NCBI RefSeq assembly: GCF_003206155.1
Contig: NZ_PZJV01000006.1
Coordinates: 384,266 to 448,265 of the forward strand
Direction of reading: 5' to 3'
DNA length: 64,000 bases
From: Salinicola halophilus
Lineage (GTDB): Bacteria; Pseudomonadota; Gammaproteobacteria; Pseudomonadales; Halomonadaceae
Positions 1 to 8,937 of this stretch are shown in pieces (position 1 is the first letter of the stretch; each line of letters starts with the position of its first letter). A program made the position numbers and the translations under genes. A model generated the notes under the pieces. The model worked only from the letters and a program-made list of their open reading frames with translations. It did not search any database and had not been told where the DNA came from.

Positions 1-84
1 GAAGTGTCATTCTGGCCGTCGATGAGTGTTTAGCCGATTAAGTATTTTAGCGGTTACTAATCAGCGTAGTCACCAGCGGCGGGT

Positions 85-164
85 TGAAAGTTAACGTAGG
101 TCAAAGTTAATCCAGTTCAAGATTAACTCGTTTCAAAATTAACCCAGTTTAAAGTCACGTTGTT
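85..164. repeat. 16-bp tandem repeat, five copies, upstream of fimbrial operon
   Basis: Five head-to-tail copies begin at 85, 101, 117, 133 and 149, exactly 16 bp apart. The conserved core is T(C/G)AA(A/G)(G/A)TTAA followed by a CCAGT-like tail; the last copy is the most diverged. The array is markedly AT-richer than the surrounding DNA and ends about 165 bp before the first pilin start at 329. It could be a set of regulator-binding iterons or a slippage-prone promoter array; the sequence does not decide which. The first 84 bases of the window hold no gene I can recognise. Confidence 0.8.
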
Positions 165-328
165 TCACGTCGACGCAGTGCCGTCGATCGAACCGTCACG
201 CCGATGCTCAGGGTGGTGGCGCGAGATCGAGCGACGAGAACTGCAAGACCTGCCACGCCGACCGTCGACCGATGCGTTCGCATCCGAGATGCCGGCCTCT
301 GCCAACTGCACTCCAGGAGTTCACGGCA

Positions 329-883
329 ATGACCACTCAACGGTATCTCGGCATCGCACTCGCCACGGTAATGGCGGCCAGCGTTTCCTCCCAGGCCCTG
401 GCGCAAGCGGCGGGCCAGAGCGTGACGGGGACGATCGACGTCACCCTCGAACTCACCGCGGCATGTCGTATCAACGGCATCGAGGAGACCAGCGGGCTCG
501 ACTTCGGTCTGCTCGATTTCGGCACCCAGACCACGCTCTTCGAGGACACCAGCAGTGAAGTGCAGAGCGACGGCAGCGCGATCAGCGTGATCTGTTCGCC
601 GGAGACCACGCCGTCGGTGGCGATCAGCGGCGGCAGCTACGACGAAGAGTCCGATGCGGGCAACGTTCACGCGCTCAGCAACGGCACCAGCTTCGTGCCC
701 TATTCGCTCTATACCGACGCCGATCACACTCAGCAGATCACTCTGGGTCAGGACCTGCCGCTCGCCGGAACCCCCGACGGCGTCAATCCGCAGACTCTGA
801 GTCTCTACGGCCGTGCCGTGGGGCGTGACGGCCTGACCCCGGGCACCTACAACGACACCCTGAACGTCGTCCTCTCGTTTTGA
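329..883 (+). CDS. Spore coat U domain (SCPU) fimbrial subunit 1
   Basis: Secreted structural subunit of a chaperone-usher pilus of the spore-coat-U type (the archaic class). The protein is about 184 aa. It has a signal peptide ending near ALAQ (residues 1-27) and a beta-rich SCPU domain with the usual features: an early Cys (TAACRI), the LDFG motif, a second Cys (ICSPE), a late LYGRAVG strand and the closing PGTYNDTLNVVLSF strand. The ATG at 329 is preceded by AGGAG. It is the first gene of the operon and its stop lies just before the second subunit. Expected to be exported by Sec and folded by the chaperone at 1461. The function call comes from domain motifs and neighbours. Confidence 0.88.
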   Translation: MTTQRYLGIALATVMAASVSSQALAQAAGQSVTGTIDVTLELTAACRINGIEETSGLDFGLLDFGTQTTLFEDTSSEVQSDGSAISVICSPETTPSVAISGGSYDEESDAGNVHALSNGTSFVPYSLYTDADHTQQITLGQDLPLAGTPDGVNPQTLSLYGRAVGRDGLTPGTYNDTLNVVLSF

Positions 884-924
884 GACCGAGCGCCCGCCCG
901 GCGCTCGCGCTCGGTCGGGCGCTC

Positions 925-1458
925 ATGGCTTTCATGACCCCGGGCGCGGCGCGGGTCGCGCTCGTCACACTCGCCACTGCGCTGATGGCGCCTGGCGCGC
1001 TGGCGCAGACGCCGCAGCAGTCGTTTCAGGTCGCCGCGCGGGTGACCGAGGGCTGTCTGATCGGCGCGGCGGCGGGCGGGGCAGCCCCGCTCGGCCGGCT
1101 GGATTTCGGCACCGCATCGGCGCTCTCGGAGGCGACCCTCACCAGCGCCGTGGTCCAGACCGGCGGCGTGAGCCTCGAGTGCACGCCCGGCCTGGCACTG
1201 ACGATGCGCGTCGGCGGCGGCCTCAATCCCAGCGGCGGGGCGCGCTACCTGACCCACGAGGGCGGCGGGCGGCTGGCCTACGCCCTCTTCGCCGACGCTG
1301 GCCTGGGCCGGCGTCTGGATATCGACCAGCCGATGTCGTTCGTGCTGGGTACCGGCGTCTCCCGCGTCACGCTGCCGCTCTACGGGCGGCTGACGCTACC
1401 GGAGAGCGCCGCCGCCGGGACCTACACTGACCGACTGACGGTCACGCTGGAGTGGTAA
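925..1458 (+). CDS. Spore coat U domain (SCPU) fimbrial subunit 2
   Basis: Second SCPU-type pilin. It has a hydrophobic signal peptide ending at GALAQ, then the family pattern: Cys in TEGCLIG, LDFGTAS, a second Cys in LECTPG, LPLYGRLTLP and the terminal AGTYTDRLTVTLEW strand. The frame is also open to a TTG at 880 that overlaps the stop of the preceding gene (TTGA). That start would make a 42-residue leader, so ATG 925 (or 934) gives a more normal signal peptide, although translational coupling through TTG 880 is possible. It is followed within 2 bp by the chaperone gene. The two subunits are clearly paralogous in plan but share little sequence. Confidence 0.83.
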   Translation: MAFMTPGAARVALVTLATALMAPGALAQTPQQSFQVAARVTEGCLIGAAAGGAAPLGRLDFGTASALSEATLTSAVVQTGGVSLECTPGLALTMRVGGGLNPSGGARYLTHEGGGRLAYALFADAGLGRRLDIDQPMSFVLGTGVSRVTLPLYGRLTLPESAAAGTYTDRLTVTLEW

Positions 1459-1460
1459 CG

Positions 1461-2240
1461 ATGCCGAAGATCCCTGCTATCGCCCGGCGCGCGCCGGGGC
1501 GCATTCATCCTCGACGTCTCGTGTTCGCCATCCTCGGGATGGCGCTGGCGGCGCTTTCGACGAGCGCCTCGGCGGCGAGCCTGCTGCTGTGGCCGGTGCA
1601 TCCGGTCTTCGAGGCGGACGAACCCGCCGCCGCTCTCTGGATCGAGAACCGCGGCGAGAGCACGGCGTGGCTGCAGGTCCGTGTGGTCGGCTGGGAGCAG
1701 CAGGACGGCGAAAACCGCTACCCGGCGCAGCAGTCGGTGGTCGCCAGTCCGCCAATGCTCGAGGTCGGCAGCGGCGAGCGGCATCTGGTCCGTCTGGTAC
1801 GCCAGGTGGCCACCCCGGCGGGCACCGAGCAGGCCTGGCGCATCATTCTCGACGAGATTCCCACGCTGGAGAACCGCGGTGCGACGGACGAGCCCAAGGC
1901 CGGCGTCAATCTGCAGATGCGCTACTCGCTGCCGCTGTTCAGCCTTGGCGAGGGGCTCGCCGACGCTGACGAGACGGGCGACGATCTGCGCTGGCGCCTC
2001 GTCGACCGCAATGGCGCGACGCAGCTCGAGATCAGCAACCGGGGCGAGCGCCACGTGCGGCTGACGCAGGTCGTCGGCAGCGGCTCCCGCGGCGACACGA
2101 CGATCGCCCAGGGCCTGCTCGGCTACGTACTGCCGGAAAGCACACAGCGCTGGCCGCTGCCCGACGGCGTCGATATCGACAGCCTGACGGCCAAGCTCAA
2201 CGGGCAGGCCCCGGTCACGCTCGTTCGCGATGGCAACTGA
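1461..2240 (+). CDS. Periplasmic fimbrial chaperone (PapD/FimC type)
   Basis: Periplasmic chaperone expected to donate a beta strand to SCPU pilins and deliver them to the usher. About 259 aa. A signal peptide ends at SASAAS, followed by a first Ig-like domain with LLLWPVHPVFEADEPAAALW and the characteristic conserved stretch RLVRQVATPAGTEQAWRIILDEIP, which is typical of the SCPU-linked chaperones, then a second beta domain (residues about 160-259). ATG 1461 follows the subunit-2 stop by 2 bp. A GTG at 1452 is also in frame but less likely. The gene lies between the pilins and the usher, the usual position. Confidence 0.88.
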   Translation: MPKIPAIARRAPGRIHPRRLVFAILGMALAALSTSASAASLLLWPVHPVFEADEPAAALWIENRGESTAWLQVRVVGWEQQDGENRYPAQQSVVASPPMLEVGSGERHLVRLVRQVATPAGTEQAWRIILDEIPTLENRGATDEPKAGVNLQMRYSLPLFSLGEGLADADETGDDLRWRLVDRNGATQLEISNRGERHVRLTQVVGSGSRGDTTIAQGLLGYVLPESTQRWPLPDGVDIDSLTAKLNGQAPVTLVRDGN

Positions 2241-2257
2241 GACCCGCGGCGGCTTTG

Positions 2258-4765
2258 ATGACTCGCTCTCTCACGGCGCTCGCTTTCGCGGGGATGCTCG
2301 GCGCGCTCACGCTCACGCTCACGCTCCCGGCCATGGCCCAGACACTGCCACCGCCCCCCACGGCGCTGCCGGGTAACGAGCGCGCGCCAGGCGGCGACAC
2401 CGCGGCCACGGCCGAGCCGCTCTATCTCGAGCTGATCGTCAACGCACGCACGACAGGGCGCATCGTGCCCGTGCGTCGTGAGGGCGATCGGTTCTGGATG
2501 GCACGAGGCGATCTAGGGGAGGTCTCGCTGCCGGGGGAGGCGGCCAAAAGCGGGCTGGCCGAAGAAGGGCTGGTCGAAGAAGGGCTGGTCGAAGAAGGGC
2601 TGGTCGAAGAAGGGCTGGTCGAAGAGAGGCAGGATGAAGCGGAGCGGGACGCCGGGGAGTCGCTCGAGCTGACGGCGCTGCCCGATACCGAGGTCGACTA
2701 CCGCCCGGCGACCCAGCAGCTGCGCCTGACGCTGCCGAGCGACTGGCTGCCACCGCAGTGGCTGGGGCCGCGTCGCGCCATGTCCGCCCAGCCGGCGATG
2801 AGCACGCCCGGCGCGCTGATCAACTACGACCTCTACACCAGCCATACCGAGCGTGAGGGGACGCGCACTTCGCTGTGGCACGAGGTGAGAGCCTTCGGCA
2901 TCGGCGGGTCGCTGAGCACCACGGGGCGCCTCAGCCACGACCAGGAGTCGCGCGTGGGGCGGGAGGAGGATCACTACATTCGCTACGACACCACCTGGCG
3001 CACCTACGATCAGGACTCGATGCTCGCCTGGGAGGCGGGCGACGTGGTGACGCGACCGCTCGCCTGGACCCGCGCCGTGCGTCTGGGCGGCGTGCAGGTG
3101 TCGCGCAATTTCGCCCTGCGTCCCGATCTGGTCACCTACCCGCTTCCCGCCTTCTCCGGTAGCGCCAGCGTGCCGACCACGGTGGACCTGCTGGTCAACG
3201 GCGGCCGGGCGGACCGGCGCGAGGTCGCCCCGGGGCCGTACACCTTTGCCGACATTCCCACCCTCAACGGCGCCGGCGAGGCGACGCTGGTCACGCGTGA
3301 CGCCAACGGTCAGGAGATCGTCACGACGCTGCCGTTCTACGTCACCAGCGATCTGCTGCGACCGGGATTCTCGAGCTACAGCGCGAGCGTCGGCGCGCTG
3401 CGGGAAGACTACGCCGAGCGGGACTTCGCCTACGGCGCGGGAGCGGCGGACGCCTCCTGGCGCCGGGGCCTCACCGACTGGCTGACGCTCGGCCTCCACG
3501 GCGAGGCGGCCGAGGTGATGGCGCTCGGCGGCGTCGGCGCGACGGCGCGGCTGTGGCAGCTGGGCGTGGTGGAGCTCTCGCATCAGCGAAGCGGCGGTAA
3601 CGGTGTCGACGGCAGCGTCGGTGGCGAGGCGTGGAGTGCCGCCTACGAATACCGTCAGCCGCGTTTCAGCCTGGGCGTACGCCACGAAGAGCGCAGCGCC
3701 GGTTTCGCCGACCTCTCCAGCTGGACGGCGCTGCAGATCGTCGGCGGCGAGGAGCAGCGCTCTCAGCTCACCGTGAGCCGCTCGCTGGGCGCCTGGGGAA
3801 GCGTTGCCGCAGGGTACTTCGACCTTCGCGGCGCGCGCGTCGAGTCGCGCTTTCTGAACCTCTCCTATCAGCGCCCGCTCAGCGACCGCGCGCAGCTGTC
3901 GCTCACCGCCAACCGGGAGCCGGGCGAGGCGTGGTCGGGGCTGGCGCAGGTCAGTCTGTCGCTGCCCGGTATCGGCGGCGTCGCCTCGCTCGGGCACTAC
4001 CACGACGGGCGCGGCGACAGCCGCCAGCGGGCGCGCTACGCCCGCGCCGCGCCGCTCGCCGGCGGCTGGGGCTGGGACATCGGTGTGGGACGCAGCGAAG
4101 AGGCCGAGCTTCGCCCCGAAGGGGAGCTGACCTACCGCCAGCGCGCGATGAGCGCCACCGCCGGCTACTACGACTACGGCGACGAGAGCCTCACCTACGG
4201 CCAGCTCTCCGGCGCCTTCGCGGTGATGGACGGCCACGCCTTCGCCGCCAACGAGATCCGCGACGCCTTCGTGCTGGTCTCGACCGACGGCTATCCCGAG
4301 GTGCCGGTGCGCTACGAGAATCAGCGCATCGGCGTCACCGACCGCAACGGCTATCTGCTGGTGCCCTGGAGCACCGCCTGGTATCCGAACAAGTACGCCA
4401 TCAACCCCATGTCGCTACCGATCAACGTACGCACGCCCTCGGTGGAGCAGGAGGTCTCGGTCGCCTCCGGCAGCGGCTATCTGCTGCGCTTTCCGCTGGT
4501 GCGCACCACGACCACGCAGGTCCAGCTGGTCGACGCCAGCGGCGCGGCGCTGCCGGTGGGGACGGTGGTCACGCTACCGGACGGCGCGACCACGCGGGTG
4601 GGTTGGGAAGGGCTCGCCTATTTCGAGTCGCTGAGCGAGCCGACGCCCGTGCGGGCCACCGTGGCCGGCGGCACCTGCGTAGCGACGATTCCGGTCGACA
4701 CCGAGGTCGCCGGCCTCTACCAGCCCGGCGCGGTGATCTGCCACCCCGAGGAGAGTACGCCATGA
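2258..4765 (+). CDS. Outer-membrane fimbrial usher (FimD/PapC family)
   Basis: Outer-membrane usher that exports and assembles the SCPU pilus. About 835 aa with a signal peptide ending at PAMAQ. It has an N-terminal periplasmic domain with the usual YLELIVN and TEVDYRP stretches, a long beta-barrel region (GALINYDLYTSH, VTRPLAWTRAVRLGGVQVSRNF), a plug domain (VDLLVNGGRADRREVAPGPYTFADIPT) and C-terminal carboxypeptidase-like domains. TTG 2255 directly precedes ATG 2258. A run of five EEGLV repeats interrupts the N-terminal domain (see repeat at 2552). The stop overlaps the tip gene by ATGA. Length and order match archaic chaperone-usher operons. Confidence 0.92.
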   Translation: MTRSLTALAFAGMLGALTLTLTLPAMAQTLPPPPTALPGNERAPGGDTAATAEPLYLELIVNARTTGRIVPVRREGDRFWMARGDLGEVSLPGEAAKSGLAEEGLVEEGLVEEGLVEEGLVEERQDEAERDAGESLELTALPDTEVDYRPATQQLRLTLPSDWLPPQWLGPRRAMSAQPAMSTPGALINYDLYTSHTEREGTRTSLWHEVRAFGIGGSLSTTGRLSHDQESRVGREEDHYIRYDTTWRTYDQDSMLAWEAGDVVTRPLAWTRAVRLGGVQVSRNFALRPDLVTYPLPAFSGSASVPTTVDLLVNGGRADRREVAPGPYTFADIPTLNGAGEATLVTRDANGQEIVTTLPFYVTSDLLRPGFSSYSASVGALREDYAERDFAYGAGAADASWRRGLTDWLTLGLHGEAAEVMALGGVGATARLWQLGVVELSHQRSGGNGVDGSVGGEAWSAAYEYRQPRFSLGVRHEERSAGFADLSSWTALQIVGGEEQRSQLTVSRSLGAWGSVAAGYFDLRGARVESRFLNLSYQRPLSDRAQLSLTANREPGEAWSGLAQVSLSLPGIGGVASLGHYHDGRGDSRQRARYARAAPLAGGWGWDIGVGRSEEAELRPEGELTYRQRAMSATAGYYDYGDESLTYGQLSGAFAVMDGHAFAANEIRDAFVLVSTDGYPEVPVRYENQRIGVTDRNGYLLVPWSTAWYPNKYAINPMSLPINVRTPSVEQEVSVASGSGYLLRFPLVRTTTTQVQLVDASGAALPVGTVVTLPDGATTRVGWEGLAYFESLSEPTPVRATVAGGTCVATIPVDTEVAGLYQPGAVICHPEESTP
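2552..2626 (+). repeat. In-frame 15-bp tandem repeat in the usher gene
   Basis: Five near-identical 15-bp units beginning GGGCTGG start at 2552, 2567, 2582, 2597 and 2612. They encode an acidic EEGLV pentapeptide repeat in the N-terminal periplasmic domain. The unit length is a multiple of three, so gain or loss changes length without breaking the frame. The near-perfect identity points to recent slippage expansion. Confidence 0.9.
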
Positions 4766-5748
4766 CGCCCATTCGAACGGCGCGACGCGCGGCACTGGCG
4801 CTGCTGGTGCTGACGCTCGCCTGGCTGCCGCTGACGGCCAGCGCCTGCCAGCTCGACACCCCCAGCCAGATCGTCAGCTTCGGCAGCCAGGCGTCGCTGA
4901 ATGCCGGGATCAGCTCACAGAGCGCTCGGGCGGTGCCCAACGCCGGGATCAGCTGCCCGGGGTCAGCCATCGGCCTGCTCACCGGCAATTTCTATATCCG
5001 GGCCACTATCAGCAGCGCCAACGCCATGCGGCTGCGACATTCGTCCGGGGACACGATTGCCTACGCGGCCTACCCCAGCGATAGCAGTCAGACACCTATC
5101 ACCCCGGGCACGACCTACGATTACTATCAAAGTGGCGTCCTGCAGCTCGGCAGCGGCGGTGTGAGCGTACCGATGAGCTATCGGATGCCGGCGACGACGG
5201 GCAACCTCTCTGCCGGCACCTACACCGACACGCTCACCGTCGCCTGGAGCTGGCGAGTCTGTCCGCTGATCGGCGCTGCGGGTCTCTGCATCGGGATCCC
5301 CAGGCAGGGAACCGCCACCAGCACGATCAACCTGACGCTGACGATCTCGCCGGACTGCCTCATCCAGGCGCCGGACGTCGACTTCGGCAGTGCGCCGCTG
5401 GTGGCCGGCTTCCAGCCGATCACCCAGACGATCTCCGTGCGCTGTACCAAGGGGCAGAGCTATAGCGTGGGGATCGGTGACGGCCTGCACGCCGCCGGCA
5501 GCCAGCGACGGATGGCGGCGGGTGGCGACTATCTCGCCTACCAGATCTATCAGGGCGTGAACTCGCCAAACCGCTGGGGTAACAGCGGCGGTGCGCGGCG
5601 CGCCTCCACCAGCGCCGAGATCAACCCCGGCGTTGGCACCGGCATCACGGCGCAGGGCTTCACCTACCGCGCCGAGATCCTGCCGAACCAAACCACGCCG
5701 CCCCCCGGCGCCTACAGCGACACCCTGGTGGTCGACATCGCCTTCTGA
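4762..5748 (+). CDS. Two-domain SCPU tip protein of the fimbria
   Basis: Last gene of the fimbrial operon, about 328 aa. A signal peptide ends near LTASA. Two SCPU-like domains follow: the first (about residues 28-170) begins CQLDTPSQIVSFGSQ and closes with SAGTYTDTLTVAWSW; the second (about 190-328) begins SPDCLIQAPDVDFG and closes PGAYSDTLVVDIAF. ATG 4762 overlaps the usher stop (ATGA). In this pilus class the last, two-domain subunit is usually the tip adhesin; that role is inferred from position and architecture, and the ligand cannot be read from the sequence. Confidence 0.83.
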   Translation: MTPIRTARRAALALLVLTLAWLPLTASACQLDTPSQIVSFGSQASLNAGISSQSARAVPNAGISCPGSAIGLLTGNFYIRATISSANAMRLRHSSGDTIAYAAYPSDSSQTPITPGTTYDYYQSGVLQLGSGGVSVPMSYRMPATTGNLSAGTYTDTLTVAWSWRVCPLIGAAGLCIGIPRQGTATSTINLTLTISPDCLIQAPDVDFGSAPLVAGFQPITQTISVRCTKGQSYSVGIGDGLHAAGSQRRMAAGGDYLAYQIYQGVNSPNRWGNSGGARRASTSAEINPGVGTGITAQGFTYRAEILPNQTTPPPGAYSDTLVVDIAF

Positions 5749-5819
5749 GCGAGGACCGCGACGCCGCGCTCCCCGGCACGAGACGCGTTCAGGCGTCACC
5801 CAGGCTGGAGGCGAGCTGT

Positions 5820-7052
5820 TTACGCTTCGCCGAGACTCGAAGCGACCTGTCGGTCTCGGCCTGCCCCCAGCCCTGCGCCGATGGCGCAGAGCGCGATGGC
5901 GGCCAGCAGCCCGCCGACCAGGTTCCAGTCGCCGCTCCAGTCGTGCAGCAGCCCCACCAGCAGCGGCCCCAGCGCGGCCAGCGTATAGCCGATGCCCTGC
6001 GCCATCGCCGAGAGATTGGCGGCGGTGGTGGCATCCGGCGCGCGCAGCGCCAACAGCGTCAGCGCCATGCTGAACGTCCCGCCCTGGCCGAGACCCAGCA
6101 CCAGCACCCACACCCAGATCGTCGAGATCGGCGCGAAGAGACAGCCGAGCAGTCCGGCCAGCGTCAGCGATACCACGACCACGATCACCGCGCGCTGATC
6201 CCGCATCCGGCTGCCGATCCACGGCGCCAGAATCGCCGTGCTCACCTGCAGCAGAATCGACACCGACAGCGCCAGCCCCGCGGTGACGGCGTCCAGCCCC
6301 CGGTCGCGCAGAATCGTCGGCAGCCAGCCGAACACCGAATAGGCCAGCGCCGACTGCAGCCCCATGAACAGCGATACCTGCCAGGCAAGCCTGTCATGAC
6401 GCAGCCGTGCGCCGTGACGGGCGGCGACGCGCACCGGCGCCGTGCCCTTCAACTGCGGCAGCCAGAGTAGCGCGGCGACCACCGCCGGCAGCAGCCAGAA
6501 CGCCAGCGCCGGCTGCCACGGGGCCTCGCTCACCGAGGCGAACGCCTGGCGCAGCGGCTCGGTGGTGCCCGCGGCGGCGGAGGCCCCGAGGTTGAGCGCC
6601 ACGGTGTAGAGCCCGGTCATCACGCTGACCCGGTTGGGGAAGTCGCGCTTGACGATACCCGGCAGCAGCACGCCGGTGACGCCGATACAGCCGCCGGCGA
6701 TGGCCGTGGTGACGAAAAGCCCCAGGTTGCCGATCCCCGGCAGATCGAGCCCCGGGATGATGAGATAGGGGCGCACGGCGAGGGTGACGGCGAGCAGCAC
6801 GATCGCCGCGAACACCGCGCGTTCCGGCCCGTAGCGGCGCACCAGTTTGGGAGCGAGCGGGGCGGCGAGCCCCAGAAAGAGCACCGGCAGCGTGGTGAGC
6901 ACGCCCTGGGCGGTGGGGGAGAGCGACAGCGCCTCGGCGAGGCTCGCCAGTACCGGAGAGACGCTGGTCAGTGCCGGGCGCAGGTTGAGCGCGACCAGCA
7001 GCAGCGCGACGAGAGTGAGTAGGCCCCGACGGGGCAGCGCGGAAGTCGACAA
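5820..7052 (-). CDS. CynX/NimT-type MFS transporter
   Basis: Inner-membrane major facilitator protein of about 410 aa with roughly 12 hydrophobic segments. The start LLVALNLRPALTSVSPVL followed by LTTLPVLFLGLAAPLAPKLVRRYG is typical of the CynX/NimT/YeaN group (cyanate, nitroimidazole, cobalt or purine-related transporters), so the substrate is uncertain. No ATG fits the family start well; the TTG at 7052 gives an N terminus of the expected length, while the frame stays open to 7307. It runs convergently with the fimbrial operon. Intergenic DNA at 5749-5819 carries a short imperfect copy of the gene's own 3' end. Confidence 0.8.
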   Translation of the reverse strand: MSTSALPRRGLLTLVALLLVALNLRPALTSVSPVLASLAEALSLSPTAQGVLTTLPVLFLGLAAPLAPKLVRRYGPERAVFAAIVLLAVTLAVRPYLIIPGLDLPGIGNLGLFVTTAIAGGCIGVTGVLLPGIVKRDFPNRVSVMTGLYTVALNLGASAAAGTTEPLRQAFASVSEAPWQPALAFWLLPAVVAALLWLPQLKGTAPVRVAARHGARLRHDRLAWQVSLFMGLQSALAYSVFGWLPTILRDRGLDAVTAGLALSVSILLQVSTAILAPWIGSRMRDQRAVIVVVVSLTLAGLLGCLFAPISTIWVWVLVLGLGQGGTFSMALTLLALRAPDATTAANLSAMAQGIGYTLAALGPLLVGLLHDWSGDWNLVGGLLAAIALCAIGAGLGAGRDRQVASSLGEA

Positions 7053-7442
7053 GAGGCCGTCCTGGATGAGCGGAAATGGGGAGTCGTCGTGGCGTGCGCC
7101 GGGGCACGCCGACCGAGGGAAAAGAAGGGTAGCCGATCCCGGCGGCGACCGGGAGGTTCTGCGCCGATGGTCGCAGACGCAAGGACGTCTCGAGTGCCAG
7201 TCGATCGTCTGGCCGGTGATGTCGAAACGGGTGCGACATCCTGGCGCTGACGATATGTCGCAGGCCAAAAGCCTATCTGTCGTTGCCTGAAGTTCGCTTA
7301 GGGTCAATCATTACCGTCCTAATCATCGGGTGCGATGACCGCTTCCGAGTCTGTGGTCGGTTCACGCCTTCCGGAAGCGGTGTCATCGAGCGGTCAGTCA
7401 CTCGCACCCACGACGCCGGATCACCGCCAGACAGGAGGCGCA

Positions 7443-8912
7443 GTGAGCACCACGGATCTTTCCACGCTGATCTCGCGAATCGATTTCGCCTGGATCACCA
7501 CGTTTCACATTCTCTATCCGCCGTTGACCATCGGTCTGGCGATGCTGCTGTTCTTCGCCGAGTGGCGCTGGATGCGCAGCGACGACGAGGGCTGGTACCG
7601 GCTCTGCCGCTTCTTCGAGCGGCTGTTCATCGTCAACTTCGGCGCCGGGGTCGCCACCGGAGTCACCATGGAGATGGCCTTCGGCATTCTCTACGGCCCC
7701 TTCTCCCAGGCCGCCGGACCCTTCTTCGGCCAGATCCTCGGCTACGAGACGATCACCGCCTTCATGTACGAGGCGGGCTTCATCGGCCTGATGATCTTCG
7801 GCTGGGGGCGCATCGGCCGGCGCATGCATCTGTTCGCCACCGCCAACGTGGCGATCTCCTCGGCCCTCTCGGCGATGTGGATACTGGACGCCAACTCCTG
7901 GATGCAGTCGCCGGCGGGCGTCGAACTCAAGAACGGCGTCTTTCAGGTGGTCGACTGGTCGAAGGCGATCTTCAACCCGCACTTCATGAGTGCGTTTCCG
8001 CACATGCTGATCGCCTGCGTCGAGCTCTCGCTCGCCTTCGTCGCGGCGGTGGCGGCGTGGTTCGTTTTCAAGCGTCGCCACGTGGCGCTGTTCCAGCGCC
8101 CGCTCAAGTTGTCGATTCTCGCGCTGATCGTGGTCGCCGCACTCCAGGTCTGGGTCGGTGACGAGCTCGGCCAGGTGACCGCGGAGACGCAGCCGGCGGC
8201 GCTGGCGGCGATGGAAGGCCATTACGACACCTACAACGCCGACGGCTCGGCCAACACGAGCTGGAACGTGGTCGGCTGGCCCAACGAGGCCGGCGACGGC
8301 AACGCCTGGTCGATCCAGATTCCCCACGTGCTGAGCCTGCTCGAGACCCATAGCTGGTCCGAACCGGTACCGGGGCTCAACGAGTTTCCCCAGGATGAGC
8401 AGCCGCCGGTGGCGCCGACGTTCTACTCGTTCCGGCTCATGGTGGCGGTCGGCGGCGTCCTGCTGCTGCTCGGCCTCTGGGGCGGCTGGCTCGCCGTGCG
8501 CGGCAAGCTCTCCATTGATCGCATCGCGGACAATCGCTGGTTCCTGAAAGCGGTGATGGCCGCCGGTGTGCTGCCGTATCTCGCCGTCTGGACCGGCTGG
8601 TGGACCCGCGAAATCGCGCGCCAGCCCTGGGTCGTCTACGGCCTGATGCGCACCGAGGACGGCGTCAGCCAGATGTCGCCCGAGCTGGCGATCTTCTGGT
8701 TCGTCGGCTTTGCGGTCTTCGAGACGGCGGTGTTCTTCGGCACGCTCTACTTCATGGCCAAGATCTGTCGCAAGGGGCCGGATCTCGACACGCCGGTGGC
8801 GGCGTTCGATCCGCACGACAACGACGGCGCGACGCCGGCGACGCATCCCGAAGGCCGCGGCGCCAGCGATCGTCACGGCGACGGTCACCACGACGCGCCC
8901 AGTCACGCCTGA
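7443..8912 (+). CDS. cydA: Cytochrome bd (cyanide-insensitive type) oxidase subunit I
   Basis: Quinol-oxidising subunit of cytochrome bd, which reduces oxygen to water in the inner membrane. About 489 aa. Haem-ligand regions are visible: FHILYPP near residue 22 and NPHFMSAFPHM in the middle. A shortened Q-loop and the quinol-site signature REIARQPWVVYG near residue 395 (GRQPW-like, with Ala for Gly) point to the CioA subgroup. GTG 7443 follows AGGAGG (7433-7438) by 4 bases. The C-terminal tail is His-rich and acidic. cydB follows after 25 bp. Confidence 0.93.
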   Translation: MSTTDLSTLISRIDFAWITTFHILYPPLTIGLAMLLFFAEWRWMRSDDEGWYRLCRFFERLFIVNFGAGVATGVTMEMAFGILYGPFSQAAGPFFGQILGYETITAFMYEAGFIGLMIFGWGRIGRRMHLFATANVAISSALSAMWILDANSWMQSPAGVELKNGVFQVVDWSKAIFNPHFMSAFPHMLIACVELSLAFVAAVAAWFVFKRRHVALFQRPLKLSILALIVVAALQVWVGDELGQVTAETQPAALAAMEGHYDTYNADGSANTSWNVVGWPNEAGDGNAWSIQIPHVLSLLETHSWSEPVPGLNEFPQDEQPPVAPTFYSFRLMVAVGGVLLLLGLWGGWLAVRGKLSIDRIADNRWFLKAVMAAGVLPYLAVWTGWWTREIARQPWVVYGLMRTEDGVSQMSPELAIFWFVGFAVFETAVFFGTLYFMAKICRKGPDLDTPVAAFDPHDNDGATPATHPEGRGASDRHGDGHHDAPSHA

Positions 8913-8937
8913 GCCCACCGGAACAGAGGAATCTTCA

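Noticed and set aside
2513-4237. Long minus-strand frame inside the usher gene (574 codons), and similar ones opposite cydA, pglX and ccmF
   Set aside because: These are shadows produced by GC-rich third-codon bias; they lack ribosome sites and domains and lie opposite clear genes.
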